DNA of 64,000 nucleotides, taken from NCBI RefSeq assembly GCF_000685095.1, contig NZ_BAYE01000007.1, positions 248,001 through 312,000 on the forward strand. Reading direction: 5' to 3'. This DNA is from Paraburkholderia caledonica NBRC 102488 (GTDB lineage: Bacteria; Pseudomonadota; Gammaproteobacteria; Burkholderiales; Burkholderiaceae). Shown here piece by piece: positions 19,051 to 29,200 of the stretch. Made by a program: the position numbers and the translations under genes. A model generated the notes under the pieces. It did not search any database. It saw only the letters and a program-made list of their open reading frames with translations, and had not been told where the DNA came from. Numbering within the stretch: position 1 is the first letter of the stretch; each line of letters opens with the position of its first letter.

Positions 19051-19305
19051 GTGAGACTGATCCGATTCGGTGACGTCACCGAGCAAGATGGCGAAGCTAT
19101 CATTGCGTCATCGACGGTGACCTTCGATGATCGTCCGGTCGCCCGTATGGGCGACGAAGTCTTATGCCCCCGGCATCCGGAAATTACGCCGAAGCTGATT
19201 GGTGAGGGTGATGAGTCGATGATGGATGACAACCTTCCTGTTGCTCATCCTGGACATCGTCCGACATGGGGTTGCCAATTGATTTCGAGCCTGTCGCAAC
19301 GATAA
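19051..19305 (+). CDS. PAAR-domain protein, orphan
   Basis: An 84-residue single-domain protein starting with GTG (VRLIRFGDVTEQDG...). It has the PAAR pattern of repeated VARMGDEVLCPRHPEI and LPVAHPGHRPTWGCQLISS, with Cys and His residues that would bind zinc at the tip. PAAR proteins cap the type VI secretion spike and recruit effectors. No VgrG, effector or other secretion gene is nearby, and the flanking sequence looks degraded, so it may be a leftover. An open frame continues upstream to 18835 but does not look coding. Confidence 0.6.
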   Translation: MRLIRFGDVTEQDGEAIIASSTVTFDDRPVARMGDEVLCPRHPEITPKLIGEGDESMMDDNLPVAHPGHRPTWGCQLISSLSQR

Positions 19306-19503
19306 CGACTTAAGCCGTTGCAGAAACGCAACTGGGACGGCTAAAGGCCTAGCCTTCCCACGAGTATGGGCTTCTACGCACGGAACGTACGACCACTTCG
19401 TCATCGAGTCCAAATGTGTCGCGGCTCTGATTGTGATTGCACTGCTGCACGCTCGGGACCACGGAACTCAATTGTGAGTTGGTGCGTTGAGCAGAAAGAA
19501 CCC

Positions 19504-20715
19504 TCAAAGCGCCGCAGGCATCTTCCCAACCTTCACATCCCGAAGATAAAGAAAACTGGAAAGCCCCACTGCCGCGGCAGCGGCAATTGCCGCGAACAGA
19601 AACACTGACCCATACCCAAACTCGCCGGCAATATACCCCGCCAACGGCCCAGTAATTCCCAGCGACAGATCCAGAAACACCGAATAAGCCGACAGCGCCG
19701 CACCACGGCTCGCGGGCGGCACGAGTCCGACTGCCTCGACGCCGAGCGCCGGAAATACCAACGCAAACCCGAATCCGGTCAACGCCGCCCCAGCGAGCGC
19801 GATATGCGGCTCAGGCGCAAGCCACAGCATCAGCAAGCCGACACATTCAAACGAAAACGAAACGATCGCGACCCGGAAGCCCCCGTAGGTCTTGATGGTG
19901 TTGGCGAACAGTAGCCGCGCGCCGATGAACAGCGTGCCAAACACCGTCAGCGACAATGCCGCGTTCGGCCACTGCTTCGCCGCATAGAACAATGTGATGA
20001 ACGTCGCAATCGATCCAAAACCGGCCGACCCGAGCGCTAACCCGATGCCGTGCGGCAGGACCCGCGTGAACACGCTTCGATAAGACATCCGTTCACCGTG
20101 CACGATCGGCACGGATGCCATCGGCCGGGCGAGATAGAAGCCGAGCGCCGCCAGCAGGATCACCAGAATGCCGAGCGCCGCAAATCCGACCGTCCGCTCG
20201 ATCGCAACGCCGAGCGGCGCGCCGACCGCCAGCGCCCCATACGTGGCGATGCCGTTCCACGAGATCACTCGCGCGTTGTTGCTCGTGCCCACGCGGCCGA
20301 TCCCCCACAGAATCGCGCCGGTGCCGCACAGACTCTCGCCGAATCCGAGCACGAGCCGGCTGCACACGAGCAGGCCAAGGCTCAGCACGGGCCAGCGTCC
20401 GCACAAAACCGCCAGCAGCAAAAGAACGCCGCTCGCGCCGCATCCGAGCAAGCCGATCGTCACCGTGCGCTTCGGCCCCAGCGTGTCTGCCGACCGTCCT
20501 GCCAGCGGCCGCGACGCCAAAGTCGCCAGGTACTGCACGCTGATCGCAGCGCCCGCGAGCACCGCGCTGTAGCCTAGGTCGTCGTGCACGTAGCCTGGCA
20601 GCACCGCGAGCGGAATGCCGATCGTCAGATAGCAAAGAAACGTGAAAAAGACGACCGGAATGATCTGCATGGTCGTCGCAAACTCGCTGCGGGGTGTCGC
20701 TGTGTCGGTGGACAT
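19504..20715 (-). CDS. MFS transporter, YhhS/YfcJ-like
   Basis: A 403-residue, 12-helix major facilitator. [39 protein letters not shown] shows the loop 2-3 motif as [11 protein letters not shown], typical of the YhhS/YfcJ group of presumed exporters. It is divergent from the xanthine dehydrogenase operon over 375 bases, so control by the same regulator is possible. Substrate unknown. Confidence 0.8.
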   Translation of the reverse strand: MSTDTATPRSEFATTMQIIPVVFFTFLCYLTIGIPLAVLPGYVHDDLGYSAVLAGAAISVQYLATLASRPLAGRSADTLGPKRTVTIGLLGCGASGVLLLLAVLCGRWPVLSLGLLVCSRLVLGFGESLCGTGAILWGIGRVGTSNNARVISWNGIATYGALAVGAPLGVAIERTVGFAALGILVILLAALGFYLARPMASVPIVHGERMSYRSVFTRVLPHGIGLALGSAGFGSIATFITLFYAAKQWPNAALSLTVFGTLFIGARLLFANTIKTYGGFRVAIVSFSFECVGLLMLWLAPEPHIALAGAALTGFGFALVFPALGVEAVGLVPPASRGAALSAYSVFLDLSLGITGPLAGYIAGEFGYGSVFLFAAIAAAAAVGLSSFLYLRDVKVGKMPAAL

Positions 20716-21090
20716 GGGGAAAACCAGACTTGAAAACGGCGGGAAGGCGTGATTTTCCCATGGAACCGATTCTCTTGCAGCATTTGCTTAATAATTGGTC
20801 AGGCTTAAGCCGCCGCGAAGCCCAGATAGTGGGGTATCGGACGCTCAACTTGCTCTCGGCGACGCGCGATATGGTCCACCCCGCGCCCCAAATCTGGCCG
20901 AAACTAAACAATTAAGCATAAAACATCGAAAATCAGACAACCCAACATAAGCCCACAGCGCGCTGATTTCATCTCGATATCGCTTTGAGAATATGTCCCG
21001 CATGCGACGCGAGCTATGGGTTGTATTTATTGACGGTGATAGTTTTCGAACCATCCCTGCTGCACAAAGAACATTCGAGAGCGATAAGAC
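20716..21090. promoter_or_regulatory. Divergent control region, MFS gene and xdh operon
   Basis: 375 AT-richer bases with no gene. GCTTAA...TTAAGC arms occur around 20784-20810 and GAGAGCGATAAGAC stands as a weak ribosome site before xdhA. No clear -35/-10 pair is called. Confidence 0.35.
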
Positions 21091-22644
21091 ATGACCGAGC
21101 CAATCCGCTTTTACCATCGCAACGCGATCCGCGAAATCAAGGACGCGCCTGTCACCCGCACGGTCCTGCAGTATCTGCGTGAAGACGCGCACTGCACCGG
21201 CACCAAGGAAGGTTGCGCCGAAGGCGACTGCGGCGCGTGCACGGTTGTGGTTGGCGAGCGCAACGAAAAGGGCGGCGTCGACTTCAAGGCGGTCAATGCC
21301 TGCATACAGTTCATGCCGACGCTCGACGGCAAGGCGCTCTTCACCGTCGAAGATCTGCGTCAGCCCGACGGCTCGCTGCATCCGGTACAGCAGGCGATGG
21401 TCGAATGCCACGGCTCGCAGTGCGGTTTCTGCACGCCAGGCTTCGTCATGTCGATGTGGTCGCTCTACGAAAAGCACGGTCACGAGCATGGCTGCGCGAA
21501 CAGGACGGTGCCCTCGCGCGAAGCGATCAGCAACGCGCTCACAGGCAATCTGTGCCGCTGCACCGGCTATCGTCCCATCGTGGATGCGGCCGTGCGCATG
21601 TTCGAAGTTCCCGCGCCCAAGGCACCGGTGAATGTGGAGGCGCTCGCAGGCACGCTCGCGACGCTGCAACGCGACGACACGTTCCATTACGAGCACGCCG
21701 GCCAGCGCTTTGACGCGCCGCGCACGGTCGAAGCGCTCGCGCAGATCAAGCAGGCCGAACCGGCCGCGCGCATTCTCGCGGGCAGTACCGACATTGGCCT
21801 GTGGGTCACCAAGCAGATGCGCGAACTCGGTAATGTCGTGTACGTCGGGCAAATCGCCGAATTGCAGAAGCTCGAAACGCATGCCGACTGGATCGAAATT
21901 GGCGCGGGCGTGACGGTAGAAAACGCCTACACGGAGATCGCGAAGCAGTACCCCGAACTTACCGAAATGTGGCTACGCTTCGCTTCGCTGCCCATTCGCA
22001 ACGCGGGCACACTCGGCGGCAACATCGCCAACGGCTCGCCGATCGGTGATTCGATGCCCGGTCTCATCGCGCTCGGCGCGCGCGTGATTGTCCGAGGTGG
22101 GGACATCGAACGCGAAATGCCGCTCGAAGACCTGTACGTCGCGTATCAGAAGAAGAATATGGCCGAGCACGAGTTCGTCGTCGGCCTCAAGGTGCCGACT
22201 CGCACGGGCGCGCGCTCAAAGCTGCAATTTCGCACCTACAAGCTGTCGAAGCGCTTCGACTCGGATATCTCCGCCGTGTGTGCCGCGTTCTCGTTTGTCG
22301 CCGACGGCGAGTTAATTCGCGAGCCGCGCATCGCATTCGGCGGCATGGCCGCGACGCCGAAGCGCGCAACGCACGCAGAAGCCGTGCTGCGCGACGCCGA
22401 ATGGCATGAAGCCACCGCGCAAGCCGCGATGTTCGCGCTCGGCAACGACTACGCGCCGCTTTCCGATATGCGCGCGACCAGCAATTATCGTCTCGAAGCT
22501 GCAAAGAACACGCTGTATCGCTTCTGGCTCGAAACGCGCCCCAACAATCCGTTGCGGAAAAGCTCGCTCGATGTGCGTGCGGTGGCTGCGGCGTGCGCGA
22601 CTGCGGACATCGGTGTCGACGGCAGCGTCGAAGCAAATGCCTGA
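21091..22644 (+). CDS. xdhA: Xanthine dehydrogenase, FeS/FAD subunit
   Basis: A 517-residue small subunit. An N-terminal plant-type 2Fe-2S cluster site (CTGTKEGCAEGDCGACTVVV) is followed by the second cluster (CHGSQCGFCTPGF and GNLCRCTGYRPI), then an FAD-binding domain (about 190-370; AGSTDIGLWVTK, NAGTLGGNIANGSPIGDSMP) and the C-terminal FAD domain. It passes electrons from the molybdenum subunit to NAD+ as hypoxanthine and xanthine are oxidised to urate. It is first in the operon, 30 bases ahead of xdhB. Confidence 0.95.
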   Translation: MTEPIRFYHRNAIREIKDAPVTRTVLQYLREDAHCTGTKEGCAEGDCGACTVVVGERNEKGGVDFKAVNACIQFMPTLDGKALFTVEDLRQPDGSLHPVQQAMVECHGSQCGFCTPGFVMSMWSLYEKHGHEHGCANRTVPSREAISNALTGNLCRCTGYRPIVDAAVRMFEVPAPKAPVNVEALAGTLATLQRDDTFHYEHAGQRFDAPRTVEALAQIKQAEPAARILAGSTDIGLWVTKQMRELGNVVYVGQIAELQKLETHADWIEIGAGVTVENAYTEIAKQYPELTEMWLRFASLPIRNAGTLGGNIANGSPIGDSMPGLIALGARVIVRGGDIEREMPLEDLYVAYQKKNMAEHEFVVGLKVPTRTGARSKLQFRTYKLSKRFDSDISAVCAAFSFVADGELIREPRIAFGGMAATPKRATHAEAVLRDAEWHEATAQAAMFALGNDYAPLSDMRATSNYRLEAAKNTLYRFWLETRPNNPLRKSSLDVRAVAAACATADIGVDGSVEANA

Positions 22645-22674
22645 AGCGCACGAAGAATACGGAGAACACAAACA

Positions 22675-25038
22675 ATGAATCAGCATGCCGAACCCTTTCT
22701 GAAGGACGCTCAGGCGCTCGACGACTTCACGCAGGTTCATGTTTCGCGCCCGCATGAATCGGCGCATCTGCACGTGAGCGGCCGCGCGACTTATACCGAC
22801 GACATCCCGACGGTCGCAGGCACGCTGCACGCCGCGCTCGGCCTGTCGAGCAAAGCACACGCGAAAATCGTGTCGGTATCGCTCGACAAGGTGCGCGCGA
22901 CGCCCGGCGTGGTCGCTGTCTTTACCGCGGACGATATTCCCGGCGCCAACGACGTCGCGCCGATCGTCCACGGCGACGACCCGATTCTCGCCGACGGCCT
23001 CGTTCAGTACGTCGGACAGCCGGTCTTCATCGTAGTGGCGACGTCGCACGAAACCGCGCGGCTCGCCGCGCGCCGCGCGGAGATCGTCTATGAGGAGTTG
23101 CCTGCCATCCTGACCGCGCAGCAGGCGCGTGCCGCCAATCAGCACGTGCTGCCGCCGATGAAACTCGCGCGCGGCGAGGCCGGCACGAAGATCGCGCGCG
23201 CGTCGCATCGTGAGGCTGGCGAAATGCTGCTCGGCGGCCAGGAGCAGTTCTATCTCGAAGGGCAGATTTCGTATGCGGTGCCGAAGGACGACGACGGCAT
23301 GCACGTCTATTGCTCGACGCAGCATCCGACCGAAATGCAGCATCTTGTCGCTCACGCGTTGGGCATTGCGTCCCATAACGTGCTGATCGAATGTCGCCGA
23401 ATGGGTGGCGGCTTCGGCGGCAAGGAATCGCAGTCGGGTCTTTTCGCGTGCTGCGCGGCGCTCGCTGCCTGGAAGTTGCTGTGCCCCGTCAAGCTGCGCC
23501 CGGATCGCGACGACGACATGATGGTGACGGGCAAGCGGCACGACTTTCACTACACGTATGAAGTCGGCTACGACGACAAGGGCGTGATCGAAGGTGTGGC
23601 CGTCGACATGACCTCGCGCTGCGGTTTTTCGGCCGACCTGTCCGGTCCGGTGATGACGCGCGCGCTGTGCCACTTCGACAACGCGTACTGGCTGTCCGAT
23701 GTCACCATCGAGGGCTTCTGCGGCAAGACCAACACGCAATCGAATACCGCGTTTCGCGGCTTCGGCGGTCCGCAAGGTGCGTTTGCGATCGAATACATCA
23801 TGGACAACGTGGCGCGCTCGATCGGCGAGGATTCGCTCGACGTGCGCCGCCGCAATCTGTATGGCAAGACCGAGCGTAATCAGACGCCGTATGGCCAGAT
23901 CGTCGAAGACAACGTGATTCACGAACTGATAGACGAACTGGAAGCGACTAGCGAATATCGCGCGCGCCGCGCGGCCATCAACGAATTCAACGCTAACAAC
24001 GAGGTGCTGAAGAAAGGCCTCGCACTGACGCCGGTCAAGTTCGGTATTGCGTTCAACGTCACGCACTTTAATCAGGCCGGCGCGCTGGTGCATATCTACA
24101 CCGACGGTTCGGTGCTCGTGAATCACGGCGGCACCGAAATGGGCCAGGGCTTGAACACGAAAGTCGCACAGGTCGTCGCACATGAACTGGGCGTTGGCTT
24201 CAACCGGATTCGCGTGACGGCAACGGATACCAGCAAGGTCGCAAATACTTCGGCGACGGCGGCTTCGACGGGTTCGGATCTGAACGGCAAGGCTGCACAG
24301 GACGCGGCGCGCCAGCTGCGCGAACGGCTCGCCGCGTTTGCCGCCGAGCGTTTCGGCGCCGGCGAGGTCAATGCTTCCGACGTGCGCTTCACGCATGACC
24401 GCGTGATTGTCGGCGAGGCAGTGGTGCCGTTCGAAGAAGTCGTCGCAAAGGCATATCTTGCGCGAATCCAGCTATGGTCCGATGGTTTTTACGCGACACC
24501 GAAGCTCTACTGGGATCAGGCGAAGCTGCAAGGCCGGCCGTTCTACTACTACTCGTATGGCGCGGCCGTGTCCGAAGTGGTGATCGACACGCTGACCGGC
24601 GAAATGCGCGTGCTGCGCGCGGATGCGCTGCATGACGTAGGCGCGTCGCTGAATCCGGCGCTCGACATCGGCCAGGTGGAAGGCGCGTTCATTCAGGGCA
24701 TGGGCTGGCTCACCACCGAGGAGCTGTGGTGGAACGCCGGCGGCAAGCTCATGACGCACGCACCGTCCACCTACAAGATTCCGACTGTCAACGATACGCC
24801 GCCGGTTTTCAACGTGCGTCTGTTCAAGAACCGCAATGCGGAGGACAGCATCCATCGCTCGAAAGCGACTGGCGAGCCGCCGCTGCTGTTGCCGTTCTCG
24901 GTGTTCTTTGCGATTCGCGACGCGGTGTCGGCAGTGGGCGGTCATCGGGTGAATCCGCCGCTCAATGCACCTGCCACGAGCGAGGAAATCCTCAGGGCGA
25001 TCGGCGCGGTGCGGGCCGCCGCGTCGACCGCGAGGTGA
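22675..25038 (+). CDS. xdhB: Xanthine dehydrogenase, molybdopterin subunit
   Basis: A 787-residue catalytic subunit. GRATYTDDIPTVAGTLHAAL opens the aldehyde oxidase/xanthine dehydrogenase a/b-hammerhead domain. GGGFGGKESQ, AFRGFGGPQGAFAIE and GGTEMGQGLNTKVAQ bind the cofactor, and TGEPPLLLPFSVF contains the catalytic glutamate (Glu734), as in bovine Glu1261. Length and domain order are normal. Confidence 0.95.
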   Translation: MNQHAEPFLKDAQALDDFTQVHVSRPHESAHLHVSGRATYTDDIPTVAGTLHAALGLSSKAHAKIVSVSLDKVRATPGVVAVFTADDIPGANDVAPIVHGDDPILADGLVQYVGQPVFIVVATSHETARLAARRAEIVYEELPAILTAQQARAANQHVLPPMKLARGEAGTKIARASHREAGEMLLGGQEQFYLEGQISYAVPKDDDGMHVYCSTQHPTEMQHLVAHALGIASHNVLIECRRMGGGFGGKESQSGLFACCAALAAWKLLCPVKLRPDRDDDMMVTGKRHDFHYTYEVGYDDKGVIEGVAVDMTSRCGFSADLSGPVMTRALCHFDNAYWLSDVTIEGFCGKTNTQSNTAFRGFGGPQGAFAIEYIMDNVARSIGEDSLDVRRRNLYGKTERNQTPYGQIVEDNVIHELIDELEATSEYRARRAAINEFNANNEVLKKGLALTPVKFGIAFNVTHFNQAGALVHIYTDGSVLVNHGGTEMGQGLNTKVAQVVAHELGVGFNRIRVTATDTSKVANTSATAASTGSDLNGKAAQDAARQLRERLAAFAAERFGAGEVNASDVRFTHDRVIVGEAVVPFEEVVAKAYLARIQLWSDGFYATPKLYWDQAKLQGRPFYYYSYGAAVSEVVIDTLTGEMRVLRADALHDVGASLNPALDIGQVEGAFIQGMGWLTTEELWWNAGGKLMTHAPSTYKIPTVNDTPPVFNVRLFKNRNAEDSIHRSKATGEPPLLLPFSVFFAIRDAVSAVGGHRVNPPLNAPATSEEILRAIGAVRAAASTAR

Positions 25039-25044
25039 TTGAAG

Positions 25045-25644
25045 ATGAACGCGATCAGCCACTGTTCTTCGATTCGGATCGGCCGGCGCAGCGCGGTCGA
25101 CGAACCGCGTCCCGCGCCCATGCACATCGTGCTGTTCGGCGCGGGCCATGTTGGTCATGCGCTTATTCGATTGCTCGGCAACCTGCCGTGCGTGGTTCAG
25201 TGGGTCGACGAGCGCGATGAACTGTTCCCCGACGAAACGCCTGCGAATGTGCAGATCGAAGCCACCGACACGCCCGACGCGATCGTCGATACGGCACCGC
25301 CCCGCGCCTGGTTTCTGGTGATGACGCATAACCATGCACTCGATTTTTCGCTAGCGGAACGCATCATGCGGCGACGCGATTTCAGCTACTTCGGCATGAT
25401 CGGTTCGAAGACAAAACGCGTGAAGTTCGAACGGCGCCTGCTCGCGCGTGGCGTGGAGCTCGAACGGTTGCAGCAGATGACATGTCCGATCGGCGTGCCA
25501 GGCATCGTCGACAAGGCGCCGGCCATGATCGCGGTGGCGGTATGCGCGGAGTTGCTGCAGGTCCGCGGGCGGCGAGCCGCGGTTCCGCTCGCAATGGCAA
25601 ACGGAACGCACGCGGCGCTTCAACCTGTGGCGACGAACGTCTGA
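25045..25644 (+). CDS. xdhC: XdhC maturation factor, N-terminally truncated
   Basis: XdhC binds molybdenum cofactor and inserts it, sulfurated, into XdhAB. The Rossmann C-terminal domain is clear (HIVLFGAGHVGHALIRLL, FLVMTHNHALDFSLAERI, FGMIGSKTKRVKFERRL, CPIGVPGI). However, only 199 residues are encoded, and the usual N-terminal XdhC/CoxI domain (roughly 100-130 residues) is absent. xdhB ends six bases before the ATG, so there is no room for it. Either a deletion joined the genes or a separate protein supplies the domain. Confidence 0.85.
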   Translation: MNAISHCSSIRIGRRSAVDEPRPAPMHIVLFGAGHVGHALIRLLGNLPCVVQWVDERDELFPDETPANVQIEATDTPDAIVDTAPPRAWFLVMTHNHALDFSLAERIMRRRDFSYFGMIGSKTKRVKFERRLLARGVELERLQQMTCPIGVPGIVDKAPAMIAVAVCAELLQVRGRRAAVPLAMANGTHAALQPVATNV

Positions 25645-25787
25645 AATGGATTGGCCGCGTTTAGCCTCGTTAGCCGACGCGAAGGGGTCGACTATGTCAA
25701 TCGCATCAACAACATCAGCCCCGAACACTCCTTAACGTCTCCTCAACATGGACGCCTCATCGCTCCATTTGCGCGTTTGCCTCGCCC

Positions 25788-26753
25788 TCAGGTGGACCCT
25801 TGCCGCGGCTGCTTCGCGCGCCGAACCTTCTGCGCGACCAGCCCGTCCGACACCTGTGACATCAATGCACGCAGCCAGCCGAGATCGCTCGGGCGATCCG
25901 GCTGCGGATGCCACATCTGATAGCACTTGATACGCGGAAACGGGATGGGCGCCTCGACAACCGCGAGCGGCAGAATGCTCGCGTAGTGCGTTGCGAAGCG
26001 CCGCGTCGTCGTGAAGATCAGATCGGATTGCAGCAGCGTCTGCGGCACGAGGCCGAAGTACGGCAGCGTGGCGACGATGCGCCGCTCGGCGCGTGCGCGC
26101 GCAAACCCGATGTCGATGGCGCCACCGCGCGCGCCGCTGTAAGGAGTCGGCGCAAGATGCGGCGCCGCGAGATACGCGTCGCGCGTGAGCGGCGCGCGCG
26201 CCAACGGATGATCCGCCCGCATCAGGCACACAACCGTGTCCGAAAACAGGTCGCTGCGCTCGAAACGCGGATCGGGCTTCGGCCAGTTGCCGATTACCAG
26301 GTCGAGCTCGCCCGCATCGAGCGAGGCAGTGTGGTCGAGCATCGGGCTCAGCGAATCGATTTCGAGCCGAGCATGCGGCGCCGCCTCGCGGAACTGCGCG
26401 ATAACGGTCGGCATGAAGAAGTCGTTCAGATAATCCGGCGCGGCTACCCGAAAGGTCCGGCGCGAACGGCCGGGATCGAAGTCGCCGTGCGGCGTGGCCA
26501 CGAAATCGACCTCACGCAGCACCCGTTGCGCGGATGCGAGCAGCGACTCGCCATATTCGGTCGGCACCATGCCCGACTTGCCGCGTACGAGGATGGGGTC
26601 GTTCAGCGTCTCTCGAAGCTTGCGCAGCGCGGTGCTGATTGCGGGTTGCGTCTGGTTCAGGCGCAGCGCGGTTTGCGTGACGCTGCGCTCGACCAGCAGC
26701 GTGCGCAGCACGCGCACGAGCCAGATATCGAGGGAGGCGGCGGTGTCGTCCAT
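25788..26753 (-). CDS. LysR-family transcriptional regulator
   Basis: A 321-residue regulator. The N-terminal helix-turn-helix is VTQTALRLNQTQPAISTALRKLRE, followed by a periplasmic-binding-like effector domain (about 95-300; FRVAAPDYLNDFFMP, ELDLVIGNWP). It ends 143 bases from the xdhC stop in convergent orientation. The upstream gene at 26957 is in the same direction after 203 bases. It may respond to purine or aromatic compounds; the target is unknown. Confidence 0.85.
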   Translation of the reverse strand: MDDTAASLDIWLVRVLRTLLVERSVTQTALRLNQTQPAISTALRKLRETLNDPILVRGKSGMVPTEYGESLLASAQRVLREVDFVATPHGDFDPGRSRRTFRVAAPDYLNDFFMPTVIAQFREAAPHARLEIDSLSPMLDHTASLDAGELDLVIGNWPKPDPRFERSDLFSDTVVCLMRADHPLARAPLTRDAYLAAPHLAPTPYSGARGGAIDIGFARARAERRIVATLPYFGLVPQTLLQSDLIFTTTRRFATHYASILPLAVVEAPIPFPRIKCYQMWHPQPDRPSDLGWLRALMSQVSDGLVAQKVRRAKQPRQGST

Positions 26754-26956
26754 GGAAAAGAGGGAGGCGAAGTCGAGCGGGCGTCACAAGGATCCGCACC
26801 GCGCGAGAGGCGATCAGCACGCGGTCTATGCGTGACGCAAAGGTTATAACCTTAGGCCCGATTGCACTGCGGCCGCCATAGCCGGCGCGGTATGCCCGGG
26901 ATCAGCAGCGTTCGGTTTCCACGCGCACGCTCCACGCATGCCACTGCACCGAGCGC

Positions 26957-27601
26957 TCAGATGTTGGCCAAACCCGACGGCAGCGCACTGATCCGCTTCA
27001 CTTCGCTCGATTCCAGCCAGTTGGGCGTGCGCGCGCAGTACAACACCATCGGCAACGCATCTTCGCCCCAGAACAACTGGTCGTTCAGCCGGAAGGTCGG
27101 CACGCCGTACACGCCGAGACCGATCGCGTCGGCAGTATTGCGCTGCAACTGCGCCTTTACTTCTTCGCTCTTGATGAGTTCGGGGCCGTCCGGCATGCCC
27201 ACCCGTTCGCACAATTCGGCGAATGCCGCGTCGCTCGACGGATCGCGGCCTTCACGCCAGATGAAGCGGAAGATTTCGCGCACACAGACCACGTCCGCCT
27301 GAGCGGCGGTGGCGAGGAGCAGCGGCTTCATGGAGTCGAAAGGATGAGCCGGCGGCATCTTGTACGGTATGCCGAGCTGCTCCGCGCGAAAGAGCGCGTG
27401 GCGGTACAGGAAGGTGCGTTTGGCCGGCACGCTGTAAGCCGGCCGTTGCCCCCAGTGACGATACAGGTCGTTCAGCACCACCGGCGTGAATGCGAAGTCG
27501 AAGCCCGGCCATTTGTCGTGTTGTTCAAGCAGCAGATACGTGAACGGCGAGACGAAATCGTAAAACCACAGCGGCTGCGCGGCGTCGATGCCAACGGTCA
27601 T
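26957..27601 (-). CDS. 2-Hydroxychromene-2-carboxylate isomerase-like (kappa GST/DsbA fold)
   Basis: A 214-residue DsbA-like thioredoxin-fold protein. LWFYDFVSPFTYLLLE places Ser18 where NahD-type isomerases have catalytic Ser11 and DsbA has cysteine, so it is glutathione-dependent rather than a disulfide enzyme. GVYGVPTFRLNDQLFWGED is the cis-proline loop. Family members isomerise 2-hydroxychromene-2-carboxylate in naphthalene breakdown; no naphthalene genes are near, so the true substrate is uncertain. Confidence 0.8.
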   Translation of the reverse strand: MTVGIDAAQPLWFYDFVSPFTYLLLEQHDKWPGFDFAFTPVVLNDLYRHWGQRPAYSVPAKRTFLYRHALFRAEQLGIPYKMPPAHPFDSMKPLLLATAAQADVVCVREIFRFIWREGRDPSSDAAFAELCERVGMPDGPELIKSEEVKAQLQRNTADAIGLGVYGVPTFRLNDQLFWGEDALPMVLYCARTPNWLESSEVKRISALPSGLANI

Positions 27602-27700
27602 ATGTGTCTCCCGGATTGCCTGTCCGACAGATCGGCGGTTGCGTCTGCCAGATCGTCGGAATTGTAATGATCTTACGCGGTGCGGCGGCGGCTTGCACCG

Positions 27701-29200
27701 TCAATCTGGTTTGCGGCGCTCGTCGGCGCGTGTCTCGCCGATCACCGCGGCTTCGTCCGGCGCGCCGGGCGCGGTGGCCGCGTCGCCTGCTTCGGTCACC
27801 GTGGCGAAGTCCTGGTTGGCACCTTCGTCCTGCTCTTCTTCGGACATCTCGGGCTGCGCTTCGCGGCTTTGCATGAGCCTTGCCCGCACAAAACCGATGT
27901 GCTCGCGCAGCACATAGAACTGATCGGCATAGGCGAGCGGCATCTTCAGACCATTCACCGAGTCTTCGATCGCATCGAGCCGTTGCAGAAGCGACGCGCG
28001 CTCGGCCGGCGAATGGTCGCTAAGCGCGCTGCGCTCGATAGCGATCAGTGCGCCATACCAGCGATAGATGCGTGACTTCACGCGCCATGCATACAGCGAC
28101 GGCACGAGCCGCAGCGCCGGGATCAGCAGCACGACGAGCGGCACGACCACCACGAGCAGCCGGTCGGCAAGGCTCGCGAGCCAGAACGGCAACAGGCGGT
28201 ACAGGAAGCTCTTGCCCGACTTGTAGTAGCGCGCGGCGTCGTCGCTGATCGTGAAGTCATGGGCCAGCGGGGCAGGGAATTCACCCGCGCGCTGCATGAT
28301 GTTGGCCCTGCCGTGCACTTCGCGCGCGGCTTCGATCAGCAGGTCCGACAGCGCCGGGTGCAGCGAGTCGCGCGCCACTAGTTCGGCGGTCGGCGCGACC
28401 ATGTGGATCGGCGCGGACGGCAGGTTCTTGCCGAGATCGAACGCGCCCATCGGCAATTCGAGTTGCGTCAGATACGGAAAGCGGCGCGTGTATGCGTCGG
28501 CCTGCGTGAAATCGTAGAACTGCACGTTTGGCGTGCGGTAAAGCTTGCCCATGACCGCGGGTTGCGCGGAATCGCCGGCGAGGAAAGCCGCGTCGACCTT
28601 CCCGGAGATGAGGGCCTGCGCCGCGTCGTCGCCGGATAGCGGCAGCAGTTTGGTCGCGCCGCCCGGCTCGATGCCGTTGGCCTTCAGGAGCGCGAGCGCC
28701 AGTTCGCGGGTGCCGCTGCCTTCGGCGCCGACTGCGAGCCGCTGGCCCTTGAATTCGGAGAGACGCGCGACCGTCGGCCCGTGATAGAAGATCGCCAGCG
28801 GCACATACGACACGCTGCCGAGCGACATCAGGCCGTTGCTCGCTGCGCCGGGCGCGACGCCGTCCTGCACGAAGCCCACGTCGACGTTCGAGTTCGGGTC
28901 TGACAGCCGTTTGAGGTTTTGCAGCGAGCCTTCCGACGGCAGAACATTCAACGTGATGCGGTTGCGCGCCAGAATCTCCTTGTACTTTTGGGCCGCCGTC
29001 CAGAAGCTGCTGCCTTGCGGCCCGGCGCTAATGGTGAGCGTGCTGGGCGGCGCGGGCTGGATCAGGCGCACCGCGAGCCAGATCGCGACGACAGCGATCA
29101 GCACGATCGGCCCGAACGACACAGCCAGATCGCGCCACGAGATCGCGACGAAACGGGCAACGAGGTGGGTAGGGCGTTTGCGGCCGGTGGCTGGCTTCAT
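27701..29200 (-). CDS. TAXI-type substrate-binding protein with membrane anchors
   Basis: A 499-residue protein. An N-terminal membrane segment (about 28-49) leads to a TAXI/NMT1-like periplasmic binding domain (about 55-330; TLTISAGPQGSSFWTAAQKYK, LAVGAEGSGTRELA, DAAFLAGDSAQP). A second membrane stretch (about 345-375) and a C-terminal cytoplasmic or coiled tail (about 385-499, rich in Glu/Asp) follow. No TRAP membrane subunits are beside it, so it is probably a sensor or uses a distant transporter. An upstream RBS is not obvious. Confidence 0.75.
   Translation of the reverse strand: MKPATGRKRPTHLVARFVAISWRDLAVSFGPIVLIAVVAIWLAVRLIQPAPPSTLTISAGPQGSSFWTAAQKYKEILARNRITLNVLPSEGSLQNLKRLSDPNSNVDVGFVQDGVAPGAASNGLMSLGSVSYVPLAIFYHGPTVARLSEFKGQRLAVGAEGSGTRELALALLKANGIEPGGATKLLPLSGDDAAQALISGKVDAAFLAGDSAQPAVMGKLYRTPNVQFYDFTQADAYTRRFPYLTQLELPMGAFDLGKNLPSAPIHMVAPTAELVARDSLHPALSDLLIEAAREVHGRANIMQRAGEFPAPLAHDFTISDDAARYYKSGKSFLYRLLPFWLASLADRLLVVVVPLVVLLIPALRLVPSLYAWRVKSRIYRWYGALIAIERSALSDHSPAERASLLQRLDAIEDSVNGLKMPLAYADQFYVLREHIGFVRARLMQSREAQPEMSEEEQDEGANQDFATVTEAGDAATAPGAPDEAAVIGETRADERRKPD

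Noticed and set aside
20784..20810. GCTTAA/TTAAGC arms before xdhA
   Set aside because: Short arms in AT-rich DNA are expected by chance; only noted within the intergenic entry.
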